Assembly (NCBI GenBank): GCA_026398275.1
Contig: JAPLTF010000018.1
Span: forward strand, 62,001 to 126,000
Source: Verrucomicrobiota bacterium
Lineage (GTDB): Bacteria > Verrucomicrobiota > Verrucomicrobiia > Chthoniobacterales > Terrimicrobiaceae
Length of the DNA stretch: 64,000 bases
Direction: 5' to 3'
Made by a program: the position numbers and the translations under genes. Below are positions 7,808 through 15,968 of this stretch, one piece after another; the first letter of the stretch is position 1; every line of letters begins with the position of its first letter. The notes under the pieces were generated by a model. The model was not told the DNA's origin. It saw only the letters and a list, made by a program, of their open reading frames with translations, and searched no databases.

Positions 7808-8271
7808 ATCTCGATTTGGATTTCGGGGACGGTGGCCGGATTGACACGGCAGAAATTCAGAAAATCCATGAGCCATGACGTGCCGTTGTCGTAATCCGAA
7901 ACATTGTAGCCGGGGACATCTTCCAGCGCGTAGGCAATGCCGTCGCCAAATTTTTCATGGTAGATGTGCAGGTGCGGGCAGAGGAGGCGTTCGCCGGGCC
8001 GGTGGGGAGAATTGCGAGGATTCCGATGAGCCGGGCCGTCGATGTCGAGGCGGGCGAGAACGACGATCTTCCGCGCGCGGGTCTGGTATTTCAACCGCGC
8101 CCGGCGGCGGCGTCCGCGTTCGATCGTCAAAATGAACTTCTCGCGGCGGTCCGTAGAAAGAAGGTCCCGCTCCAGATCAAAGGCACGGGACAGGGCAAAG
8201 GGCAGAACTTCGCTCGACTCGAATTGCTTTTCGAGGGAGTGCAAGAAGTCCGCTTCGCCTTGGGTGAGCAT
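7804..8271 (-). CDS. Small unknown protein, first cistron of the defence operon
   Basis: 155 residues starting at MLTQGEADFL (ATG at 8271); upstream in-frame residues look non-coding. The N terminus is helical and acidic. A basic middle (ERGRRRRARLKYQTRARK) precedes a strand-rich part with LARLDIDGPAHRNP and CPHLHIYHE, and the end is a helix (NGTSWLMDFLNFC). I have a weak recollection of such proteins being filed as DUF6978, often next to DUF1828 genes, but cannot verify this. The histidine-rich HLHIYHE segment could bind metal, which is speculation. It overlaps the DUF1828 gene by four bases. Confidence 0.65.
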   Translation of the reverse strand: MLTQGEADFLHSLEKQFESSEVLPFALSRAFDLERDLLSTDRREKFILTIERGRRRRARLKYQTRARKIVVLARLDIDGPAHRNPRNSPHRPGERLLCPHLHIYHEKFGDGIAYALEDVPGYNVSDYDNGTSWLMDFLNFCRVNPATVPEIQIEI

Positions 8272-8403
8272 GAAGCGTGGATTTATTGCAGAAGCGAAGG
8301 ATGATGGGGAGAAGAAAAGCCCGGTTCGAGGGATTTCGCTGAGCACAAAATCCTGAGTGGGCTTCAGCTCGCAGCGACCGCCCTGCGGGAGACGCGCGGG
8401 CGT

Positions 8404-9217
8404 TTACCCGGCAGCCGGGCGCCTGCGTCGGAGAACAGCGACCGCGCCAAGGCCGGCCAGCACGAGCGCTGCCACAGAGGGCTCCGGAACGGCTGTGAAA
8501 AACAGCCCGACTTCCGAGTGGTCGGCCGCACGATACCAGTTGAAGTTCCCGGAATCCCAGCTCCAGTTCTCGATCGAGAGGCCGTCACCGGTGAATGCGC
8601 CCGAATTGCCGCTGGCAAATATCCACTGGTGGTTTGTGTCCCAAAATGCGTTTCCGCTCGATGGGTCGAGCGACTCGGGGATGTTCAGAAACATGGTGAC
8701 CGCCTTCGTAGGTGAAGTTATCCGATGTGCCGTTCCTCCCATACCAACTGACCCCGGCCAGCGTGACGGTGTTGGCGTCATTGTGGTCGGCAAACCACTG
8801 AATGTCGGGATTGCCGCTGGTCGCCCATGTGCGCTGCGCGGCGGAGACTCCCTTCGCCTTCAAATACACATCCAATCCGTCCATGTAGTTGGAGTTAAAC
8901 GTCCCCCCGGTCGCGCTCGTCTGCACGAGTCCGCCGAGAACGCGGTCGAGATTCAGGCCCTCGGACAGCGTGTAGCCAGGCGCGAGCTGGGAATACCCGT
9001 TTGCCCCAAGCCAAAAAAACAGCATCGTCGCCGTCGTCGGGTAGCAGTAGTCCTGTCCATCCCCGGGCAGGTGCGATCCATACGGGCCGAAGTCGATCTG
9101 GATGATGGACGGCGTTCCGGTCTTCGCCACCTGCTGCGCCGGTGCCGCCGCCACAAAACAGGATAGGACAAGGGCCGTGAGAAACGGCAGGCCGGCAGCA
9201 GGGATCGCGCGCGTCAT
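8404..9217 (-). pseudogene. PEP-CTERM C39-like peptidase, frameshifted
   Basis: The first frame starts with a signal peptide (MTRAIPAAGLPFLTALVLSC) and a probable catalytic segment DYCYPTTATMLFFWL, resembling C39-type cysteine peptidases. It reaches NFTYEGGHH, where the frame is lost near 8696-8704. The second frame continues with VTMFLNIPESLDPSSG and ends in a canonical PEP-CTERM sorting tail: VPEPS, a hydrophobic helix, then RRRRP. The junction GGCGGTCACC can be explained by loss of one copy of an 8-bp GCGGTCAC direct repeat, restoring GGHAVTMFLN. PEP-CTERM proteins are exported and processed by exosortase. Sequencing error is possible. Confidence 0.75.
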
Positions 9218-9341
9218 TCGTCCGGAAATGTAGCAGACAGGAAAAGAGTTCAAGCGGAATATCAGCCCGAACGGGCGGGCATTCCCGCGGAACTGCTCAA
9301 GCCGGGCACAATTCATTGACTCGCTTCCCAGCCGGGCATCC

Positions 9342-9467
9342 AGGCTAGGTCCAATGCTGTTCACTTTGCTGCAAAAAGGAGCGTGGGCGTCCCGCCCGCA
9401 ACCGAAAAAACAGCGGGCGGGACGCCCGCGCTCCCGTCTTAAGTGAACAGCATTGAGGCTAGGTCCA
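9342..9467. mobile_element. MITE-like palindromic element with 12-bp flanking direct repeat
   Basis: The direct repeat AGGCTAGGTCCA occurs at 9342-9353 and 9456-9467. Between the copies are 15-bp inverted arms (CAATGCTGTTCACTT at 9352-9366 and its complement at 9441-9455). Inside them is a G+C-rich core, 9378-9434, made of GTGGGCG-TCC-CGCCCGC and GCGGGCG-GGA-CGCCCGC hairpins. The second direct repeat contains the stop codon of the methyltransferase gene. The core recurs at 45776-45831 with different arms. Confidence 0.75.
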
Positions 9468-10283
9468 GCCGTGGACGAGAAAGTTTGCGATCTGGTGGGC
9501 GAGGCACTCCCGGCCAAAAAATGTCGGACGCTTGGCCTGGGCCTGCATCAGGTAATGGAGCCGCAGGCTCAAGGGCAGGGCTTCGTAGGAGAACCCGGCG
9601 ATCACGTCGGCGGGGATCTCCCTCGTATTGACGAAGAGCACGCTGTTCTTCATCGTCTCGCCGGCGTAGGCGAAGTAGTCGGCGAAGTGCTCCATTAGGA
9701 CGACGCTGTAGGGCGGCGTCGCATGGTAGTTGTAATCCTGCATGATGATCAGGCTCCGGCCGGTCTGCAGGCAGGGGAAAAACGCTTTCACCACCGGGTC
9801 CACCGTCTGCCGGGCTTTGAGCACGTCGACAAAAAGGATCTCGATGGGTTCGCCGCTCCACCGGGCTGCGGTGATGTCGCCGGGATTAATGCCGACGCAC
9901 TCCCGGTAGGCGGCGATGTTCTCCTCGTAGATGGAGAGAAAGCTTCCGTTGGCATCCACCTCCCGGCCATGCCGCTCGCGGAGGGCCTTTGTTTCGTGCT
10001 CCCCGGCAAAACGATCGAAGGCATGGATGCGCTTCGCCTTGTTCCGCACGGTCTTGTTTCGCTCCAGACCTGAAGCCAGCGAGACGGTCGAGGAGCCGAT
10101 GAAGACCCCGAGTTCAACAATTTCCCCGTTGCCCTGGTAGGCGTGTTCGGCCAGCCAGGAGAGCATGATGCGTTCGTCCCAGGACATCATTCCCGGAGCT
10201 TTGAGCGCGGATTCGGGCGGGGTGAAACCCACGCTGATCCATGGGGCGGTCTGGAGAAATTGCGGCTGATAGAGGTTGGGCAT
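9459..10283 (-). CDS. Class I SAM-dependent methyltransferase (TylF/glycan-cluster type)
   Basis: 274 residues starting at MPNLYQPQFLQ (ATG 10283), 43 bases after the glycosyltransferase stop. The SAM-binding motif I is GEIVELGVFIGSSTVSLASG (about 57-76), and an acidic strand end follows in RIHAFDRFAG. Later IEILFVDVLK and SLIIMQDYNYH resemble the metal/substrate-binding region of macrocin-type O-methyltransferases, though the identification is only to the broad fold. The neighbours are glycosyltransferases and a sulfotransferase, so a surface glycan or its lipid carrier is the likely substrate. The stop codon lies inside the flanking repeat of the MITE-like element. Confidence 0.75.
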   Translation of the reverse strand: MPNLYQPQFLQTAPWISVGFTPPESALKAPGMMSWDERIMLSWLAEHAYQGNGEIVELGVFIGSSTVSLASGLERNKTVRNKAKRIHAFDRFAGEHETKALRERHGREVDANGSFLSIYEENIAAYRECVGINPGDITAARWSGEPIEILFVDVLKARQTVDPVVKAFFPCLQTGRSLIIMQDYNYHATPPYSVVLMEHFADYFAYAGETMKNSVLFVNTREIPADVIAGFSYEALPLSLRLHYLMQAQAKRPTFFGRECLAHQIANFLVHGWT

Positions 10284-10326
10284 GGTTTTGGTTGGTGAAG
10301 GATCCGGTGCCTGCGCAGGCTGCACA

Positions 10327-11604
10327 TCAAGGGCCGGCCGGGCCGGAAGTCGAGGACAATAAGCCCTTGAGCCTCTCGACTTCCCCGGCCTGGCGGTCGA
10401 ACTGCCATTTGAGCGAATAATACGCGTCGGGTGATATTTGCAGGCGGGCGGGAGGGACCACATCCCCGGTCCAACTGCCCGGACGATGAACCGGAGGGCG
10501 CGCCCATGCTCCTGCAGCGGCGCTGGCCAGACAAGCCTGCGCAATGGCTTCATACCGCGCGCAAACGTGGTCGATGGAAAAGGCTCCGCCACTGATCGTC
10601 TCGAAGGCCGCAGCGGACATCCGCTGGCGCAGGGTCCGGTCGCCTTGGAGCGCGGCCAGCCCTGCGGCAAATCCGCTGATGTCCCCGACCGGGACGACAA
10701 AGCCGTTGAGTCCGTGACGGATGACGTCGGGAATCCCGCTGGGAATGTCGCTGGCCACGGGAATGCAGCCCGAGGCCATGGATTCCAGCAGAGCGAGCGG
10801 CAGCCCCTCGTAGGCCGAAGGCAAAAGCAGGCAGTCGAAATCGCGATACATCGCGAGCACCTCGTCGTGGCCGGCGGCCTCGAGAATCCGGATGTGGCCG
10901 CTGCCCATGAAGGGCGCGCAGTCCCGCCTCAGACGCTCCTCCCCGGGGCCGTTGCCCACCAGAGTGAGCTGAAAAGGAATGCCGTTGGCGTGGAGTTGCC
11001 GCGCAATTTTCGGCAGGTCCGGGACGCGTTTCTGCTGCTCGTTGAAGCGACCGGCGTAAAGAATCCGGAGCTCATCCGTCGGCGTCCGCATCGCCTGCGG
11101 ATTCGCCCCCTCGATCGGAACCCCGTAGGGGACGAGGTGTGCGCGCGACTGAACCTCCGGCGCAAGGCGAACCATCTGATCGAAGAGGTGCCGCGACACG
11201 GCGAGAGCGGCGTCCCAGAAGCGCCCGCAGCGCTGGAGGTGCTCAAAGTGATCGGGGTCCTCGCTGTGGACCACGCCGATCACGGCGACCCCGGGATCGA
11301 GCGCGGCGGCCACGCCGGCATTCTCAAAGTCGTAGTTGGGAAAATAGACAGCGGGAGCCCGCTGGTTCAGGTAATCCCGCAGGGCCTCCCAGCGGGACTG
11401 CCACCAGCTCCGGGTGTTGTCAAAGGCCAGATGCTGCACGTTCACATCGCCGGGCAGCGGAAGTTCGCACGAGTCCGCCGGACCCTGTCGAATGACCAGC
11501 AACTCGACCTCATGCCCGCGGCGGGACAAGCCCTGCATGAGGCGGCGGGTGAAGGAATTGACGCCGGAGACGACCCAGGTCGGCGTGGAAAAAATAATCT
11601 TCAT
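10327..11604 (-). CDS. Glycosyltransferase family 4 (GT-B fold)
   Basis: 425 residues from MKIIFSTPTWVVSGVNSF (ATG 11604). The N-terminal glycine-rich acceptor region is followed by the GT4 donor domain: RILYAGRFNEQQKRVPDLP, then LLLPSAYEGLPLALLESMAS with the ExxxxxxE-type motif. The C-terminal 60 residues are an extra region without a recognised domain. It probably transfers an activated sugar onto a surface polysaccharide. It is divergent from the sulfotransferase gene, with about 165 bases between the two starts. Confidence 0.9.
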   Translation of the reverse strand: MKIIFSTPTWVVSGVNSFTRRLMQGLSRRGHEVELLVIRQGPADSCELPLPGDVNVQHLAFDNTRSWWQSRWEALRDYLNQRAPAVYFPNYDFENAGVAAALDPGVAVIGVVHSEDPDHFEHLQRCGRFWDAALAVSRHLFDQMVRLAPEVQSRAHLVPYGVPIEGANPQAMRTPTDELRILYAGRFNEQQKRVPDLPKIARQLHANGIPFQLTLVGNGPGEERLRRDCAPFMGSGHIRILEAAGHDEVLAMYRDFDCLLLPSAYEGLPLALLESMASGCIPVASDIPSGIPDVIRHGLNGFVVPVGDISGFAAGLAALQGDRTLRQRMSAAAFETISGGAFSIDHVCARYEAIAQACLASAAAGAWARPPVHRPGSWTGDVVPPARLQISPDAYYSLKWQFDRQAGEVERLKGLLSSTSGPAGP

Positions 11605-11768
11605 CGCCACGCCCGGAGACTGGCAAAGCGGGGATGGAGAGTCAACCACCGCGATCGTGCACTCCATTTCGTGATGCGGGCGCGCCGCGAGCCCCCGCAA
11701 AACCGGTTCGAAACTTGACCTCCTTCGGGGATTCCCCTACGGAACATCCGTCGTCCGCCACGCAGATT

Positions 11769-12569
11769 ATGCCACTCGCCTTTCTCCTCTCCATGCAGCG
11801 CTCGGGCACAAACTTCTTTCGCGGCATCCTCGAGTCCCATCCCGACCTCGTCCCTTACCCGGAAGTCTTCGAGGAGTTCCCGAGTCAATCTCCGTTTCCC
11901 ACCCGCATCTTCTGGGATTTCTACCTCGAGCGCGTGAAGGCCGACCCGCTGGCAGCGCTCCCGCAACCCCGGCCGGAGCTGGTGGAAGAATACTTTGCCC
12001 AGGTGGAAGCGGCCCACCCCGGACAGACGGCGGTGCTCGATGTCAAACATAACAGCCTGCACCATGCCAATGGAATCTGGCACAGGTCCGGTGGCCGCCC
12101 GGAGCTTGCGGAGATCATCCGCCGCCGGGGCGATGCCGTGATTCTGCTGATCCGCCGCAACATTCTGCGCATGCTTGTTTCGCTCGATCGGGCGCTTGCG
12201 GTGAAGTATTACCACGCCTATTCCGGCGACGAGGTGCCCCGGATGAAGATCCGGATGGGCACAGAGCACTTGTTGGCGACCATCCGGTGCTGGCAAAACG
12301 ACCAGTGCTACATGCAGGAGATTTTCAGCTCCCACCCACGCAGCATCACCCTGGTCTACGAGGACTTCTGGGAGGACTATCCCGGCGGCATGCTCAAGCG
12401 GGAACCCTTTGAACAGGTCGCCGCTTTCCTCGGCATTCCCCCGGCCTTCGACCTCACTCCGACGATGGTGAAATTCACGCCCAATGATCTGCGGGAAACG
12501 GTGGCCAATCTGGACGAGGTGGACGCCGCCTTGCGCGGGACCGAGGTCGGGTGGATGCTGGATTCCTAA
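11769..12569 (+). CDS. Sulfotransferase (PAPS-dependent)
   Basis: 266 residues starting at MPLAFLLSMQRSGTNFF. The 5'-phosphosulfate-binding loop is SMQRSGTNFF (8-17), and the 3'-phosphate-binding region is probably around ILLIRRNILRMLVSLDRA. The C-terminal part (SITLVYEDFWEDYP) matches Stf0-like or carbohydrate sulfotransferases. It would sulfate a glycan using PAPS in the cytoplasm. A TTGACC box 49 bases upstream of the start, with a weak -10, is the only visible promoter candidate. It heads a plus-strand run of glycan genes and may act on the polysaccharide they assemble. Confidence 0.85.
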   Translation: MPLAFLLSMQRSGTNFFRGILESHPDLVPYPEVFEEFPSQSPFPTRIFWDFYLERVKADPLAALPQPRPELVEEYFAQVEAAHPGQTAVLDVKHNSLHHANGIWHRSGGRPELAEIIRRRGDAVILLIRRNILRMLVSLDRALAVKYYHAYSGDEVPRMKIRMGTEHLLATIRCWQNDQCYMQEIFSSHPRSITLVYEDFWEDYPGGMLKREPFEQVAAFLGIPPAFDLTPTMVKFTPNDLRETVANLDEVDAALRGTEVGWMLDS

Positions 12570-12639
12570 TCATCCCGGCGTGTGCACCCCGGAACTTGAC
12601 GGTGCAGGGGGATCTCCTCATCCTCCCCACCACCACCGC

Positions 12640-13407
12640 ATGGCGACCGGCTCAAACATCAACGTCCCGATTCTTGACACGACCAAACCGGCCCGGCGCG
12701 GCGTGCGGCTGAAGCCTGGGATCGCAGACGCGCTGGAGCCCGCCCGCGGCCGGGATATCGCCATCCTCCTGAGCACCGAATTCGAAGGGCTCTACCGGAA
12801 CGGGGGCATCGGGACGTATTACCGGGAACTGAACCGCGTCCTTCGCGGGGCCGGTTGGTATACCATTCTGTTCGATCTCAACTATGAGCCGGTAACGGGG
12901 GCTGGCTCCGCCGCGCTGGGCCTTGACCATTTGTTGTGCGCGGACGACTTCGAACGGATTCTGGACCTGGACCACGTGCATGCGTGCATGCTCGCTGCTG
13001 CCCGGCATTCGCATCTCGAAATGCGCGGGCTCCAGTGCATGCTCCTGATTCAGGCTCTGTCGAATGCCTTCCCCGGCCAGCGCCTCTACGCCGAGTTCCA
13101 TGAGATGTGCGGCTTCGGCTACCATTCGGCCAAAGCCAAAGAGAGCGGGTGGATGGACCCCGAGGTCGTGGTGGCGGTCACCATGCACAGCGGTCATGAG
13201 TGGCTCCACGAGGCGAACCGCGCGCTCATCTCGCAGAGCAACGAATACTTTATCAACGCCGCCGCCCTGGAGGAGCATTCCTTCCGGTCTGCGGATCTGG
13301 CCATGTTTCCTTCCGAATCGCTGCATGCCATCGTTCAGAGCTATGGATGGCGAACGGAGGGCTCAGTCAAAATTCCCTACAACATCCCCGTGCAGGACCA
13401 CGCATGA
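12640..13407 (+). CDS. N-terminal half of a two-piece GT-B glycosyltransferase
   Basis: 255 residues. After a variable start, IAILLSTEFEGLYRNGGIGTYYREL matches the acceptor-side first Rossmann domain of GT4/GT5 enzymes (glycine-rich GGIGTYY), and the domain runs to SEYGW-like SYGWRTEGSVKIPYNIP. This is exactly where a single-chain enzyme would enter its second domain. The stop overlaps the start of the next ORF (ATGA, 13404-13407), whose first recognisable sequence is the missing donor domain. Either a heterodimeric enzyme or a frameshift is possible. A start at 12640 leaves 70 bases after the sulfotransferase. Confidence 0.7.
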   Translation: MATGSNINVPILDTTKPARRGVRLKPGIADALEPARGRDIAILLSTEFEGLYRNGGIGTYYRELNRVLRGAGWYTILFDLNYEPVTGAGSAALGLDHLLCADDFERILDLDHVHACMLAAARHSHLEMRGLQCMLLIQALSNAFPGQRLYAEFHEMCGFGYHSAKAKESGWMDPEVVVAVTMHSGHEWLHEANRALISQSNEYFINAAALEEHSFRSADLAMFPSESLHAIVQSYGWRTEGSVKIPYNIPVQDHA

Positions 13408-14933
13408 CGAGCGCGCCACAAACATCCGCGCAGGCGGCAGGCAAGCCGGAGGCTGCAGGCGCAAACCCTGAGATCATCTTCTTCGGACGCCTCGAGGAGC
13501 GGAAAGGATTGATCGAGTTCGTTGAGGCTTTGATCGCATTGGCGGGAAAGGGGATGACCGGATTTTCCGTCACCTTCCTGGGCAAGGAAATCCGCCTGTA
13601 TTCCTCCCTGGGCGGCCGGGTCAGCAGCGGCGAATACATCAGCAGGAAGCTGGACGGCCAGGGATTCCCGTATCAAATCCTCTCCGATCTCTCGAGCCAG
13701 GGGGCGATCGCCCACGTGAGGCGGAGCCGGTCGGCGATCGTTTGCCTGGCCAGCCCGACCGACAATTTCCCCAATACCGGGCTGGAAATGGCGCAAGTTC
13801 CGGTTCCCCTGGTCCTGAGCGACACCATCGCCTTCCGGCAGACGCAGGAGTTGGTCGGCCGCAAGGAAGGTGTGTTTTGGTTCAAGCCGGAGTCCGTGGA
13901 GTCGCTCTGCACCCAGTTGGGCAGGGCCTTGGAGGGGCTCCCGGCGAAGATCACCGTGCCGGAAATGGCGGCTATCCAATCCATCAACGATGGCCTGGCC
14001 GCACAGCGGTTGCGCCTGATCGAGGAGACGTTTGCTTCGGTGCATCCCTACCGGCCGCAGGTCAACACCAGCGTCCGTGTCTGTATTCTATCAAACGGGG
14101 AAGCCGGAGCGGTCCAAGCCTCGTTGCGGTCGCTCCAGTGCGCAACGGCGGAGATGGCGGAAATCCTGGTGTGGTCGCCGGAGGAATTGACGCCCGAAGC
14201 CGCCGCCGACGTTAAGAGCGCATCCCCTCGCGCCACCTTCGCACAGGAGATCGCATCGCCGTCTGACGGGCCGGAATTCCTGCTGCTTCTATGCGCGGGG
14301 GCGACCCTCCAGCCCGCCTGCCTGGAAAATTTTGTGGAGGCGGCGACCAGGTCGCAGGCAGGGCTGGTCGTCTCCGCCGGGTGGGGAGGGCTGCAGGGAA
14401 AAGAGGTCCGGTCCTTCACCCCGGGATCCGCCTCCCAGCTGCTGCAGGCCAACCGCTCCAGCGGCGGATGCATTTTCCTTTCCAGGAAGTTCTACGAATC
14501 CCTGCCCGCTCCCACCGCCGATACACCGCATCTGATGATCTGGCAGCTGACTTTGGCCGCAGCCATTACCGGAGAAAAAACCGCCTATCTTCCCTATCCG
14601 CAGTATTGCATGCCGCCGGCCGCCGAGCCCGACTGCGCCGAAGCCCGCTCCGAAAAGAACCTGGCCCTCCTGAGCCGCTATGCGACGAGCATCCCCCCAG
14701 GCCAGTGGGCGCGCCGGGAAATCTTCGGCATGGCCCTGTCCAACCAGCAGCTGGCGGCAAGCCTGCACCGGGCACGGGAGTCCCTCGTCCAGGCGGAGCA
14801 GCAGAGCGCACAGGCGAAGCGGGAACTGGCCTCGGTCCATGCCTCAGGGGCATGGCGCTTGGTCGCCTGGCTCAGAAAACCGCGCCGTGAATTCCAGGCA
14901 TTCATGGCGAGAAGGAAAGCCTCTGCACCATGA
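13404..14933 (+). CDS. GT-B donor domain fused to a second glycosyltransferase-like region
   Basis: 509 residues, translationally coupled to the preceding ORF. After a 21-residue low-complexity linker it shows the donor domain of GT4 enzymes (IIFFGRLEERKGLIEFVEAL, then CLASPTDNFPNTGLEMAQ), ending near residue 215. The next portion (NTSVRVCILSNGEAGAVQASL, EFLLLLCAGATLQPACLENF) looks like a GT-A family 2 fold. A C-terminal coiled coil (NQQLAASLHRARESLVQAE) and an arginine-rich end follow. The donor domain lacks its own acceptor domain, which is supplied by the previous gene. Likely role: assembly of surface polysaccharide. Confidence 0.7.
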   Translation: MTSAPQTSAQAAGKPEAAGANPEIIFFGRLEERKGLIEFVEALIALAGKGMTGFSVTFLGKEIRLYSSLGGRVSSGEYISRKLDGQGFPYQILSDLSSQGAIAHVRRSRSAIVCLASPTDNFPNTGLEMAQVPVPLVLSDTIAFRQTQELVGRKEGVFWFKPESVESLCTQLGRALEGLPAKITVPEMAAIQSINDGLAAQRLRLIEETFASVHPYRPQVNTSVRVCILSNGEAGAVQASLRSLQCATAEMAEILVWSPEELTPEAAADVKSASPRATFAQEIASPSDGPEFLLLLCAGATLQPACLENFVEAATRSQAGLVVSAGWGGLQGKEVRSFTPGSASQLLQANRSSGGCIFLSRKFYESLPAPTADTPHLMIWQLTLAAAITGEKTAYLPYPQYCMPPAAEPDCAEARSEKNLALLSRYATSIPPGQWARREIFGMALSNQQLAASLHRARESLVQAEQQSAQAKRELASVHASGAWRLVAWLRKPRREFQAFMARRKASAP

Positions 14934-15613
14934 AAGCCATCCTGCGCGCCATCCTCAACTCCAAGCAGCTCAACCCCTCGCTGGACACATCCGAAATTTT
15001 CCCTTCGCTGGAGGACGAGCTCGGCTCCTGCAGGCAACTGCTCAAGGGAAGGGTTCTCAATGCGGGTGCGGGAAACCGCGATCTCTCGGCCTGTGTGGAC
15101 GGGGAGCTGACCAACCAGGACATCCCGCAGGGGCTCCATAACAGCAACATCCACATCTCCTCCCCGCTGCACCTGATCCCGCGGGAGGACGGATACTTTG
15201 ACGTCATATTTTGCAACGCGGTCCTCGAACACGTGGAGAATCCCGATGTGGTGGTTGAGGAATTTTCCCGGGTGTGCCGCGCCGGCGGGCTGCTCTATCT
15301 GGCCGTCCCCTTCCTGCAGCCGGAGCACAAGGATCCGACGGATTTCCAGCGCTACACGGCGGATGGGCTGGCCGCGCTGGTGGAGAGCCATGGGTTTGCT
15401 GTGGAAAAAGTCGAGCCCCTGCACAACATCTACACCACGCTGAGCTGGATCATCACCACCTGGCTTTCGCAGGATCAGCGGCCGCGCAACCTCATCCTCA
15501 AGTGGATGCTCTATCCCGCCCTGCGTTATCTCTGCCGGCACAGCAAGGAGCAGGTTTTCGCCGCAGCCTCTGCCTACCGGCTGATCGCCCGGCGCAAGCC
15601 GTCCATTCAGTAG
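14930..15613 (+). CDS. Class I SAM-dependent methyltransferase (Methyltransf_11 type)
   Basis: 227 residues; the start overlaps the previous stop (ATGA). Motif I is GRVLNAGAGNRDLSA (about 40-54). The post-motif DVIFCNAVLEHVENPD and LPREDG-like LIPREDGYF are typical of Methyltransf_11 proteins, and VCRAGGLLYLAVPFLQPEHKDP is the substrate-side strand. The end (HSKEQVFAAASAYRLIARRK) is basic. It probably methylates a sugar or lipid intermediate of the glycan made by this cluster. It is the last intact gene of that cluster. Confidence 0.8.
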   Translation: MKAILRAILNSKQLNPSLDTSEIFPSLEDELGSCRQLLKGRVLNAGAGNRDLSACVDGELTNQDIPQGLHNSNIHISSPLHLIPREDGYFDVIFCNAVLEHVENPDVVVEEFSRVCRAGGLLYLAVPFLQPEHKDPTDFQRYTADGLAALVESHGFAVEKVEPLHNIYTTLSWIITTWLSQDQRPRNLILKWMLYPALRYLCRHSKEQVFAAASAYRLIARRKPSIQ

Positions 15614-15707
15614 CAGCCCGGGCGCCCCGCTGCTCCCGCGGAGGTCGGGCATCGCCGCCCCCCCTCGCCCAGGGCGAAAGGTCACGGCCAAGGAAGCGGC
15701 CGAGGGA

Positions 15708-15770
15708 CAGATTCTCGTAAAGCCAGGTTGTCCCGCTTTTTTGCGCCCCGATACATACGAAATGCAGCAT
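15708..15770 (-). pseudogene. Fragment of a sulfotransferase N terminus
   Basis: The gap 15614-15968 holds no intact gene. On the minus strand an ATG at 15770 encodes MLHFVCIGAQKSGTTWLYEN, the start of a sulfotransferase with the PAPS loop GAQKSGTTW. Homology ends after about 21 residues, where the frame runs into G+C-rich repeat-like DNA with a TCGCCC/GGGCGA palindrome. The full enzyme would be about 280 residues, so this is a truncated relic, possibly of an additional sulfotransferase of the glycan cluster. Confidence 0.65.
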
Positions 15771-15968
15771 GCTGGAATTTCCCGGAGACAATGGTCAGCA
15801 CGAACCGCTGCCAACTCCTGGCAATTTCAGCGGGGGAGTTTGATTTTGGAAGCTTTGATTTGAGGAAGAATCGAAGAATCGGAGCCCCAAGAAAGAGAGT
15901 TGAGATTCGCACAGGGACAGGGCATTCTTATCGGCTGCATCGCCTCCGGGCATGCGGACCAACTCACC

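Noticed and set aside
11690-11720. GGTTCGAAACT resembling a tRNA T-loop
   Set aside because: No acceptor stem, anticodon arm or CCA context could be paired around it.
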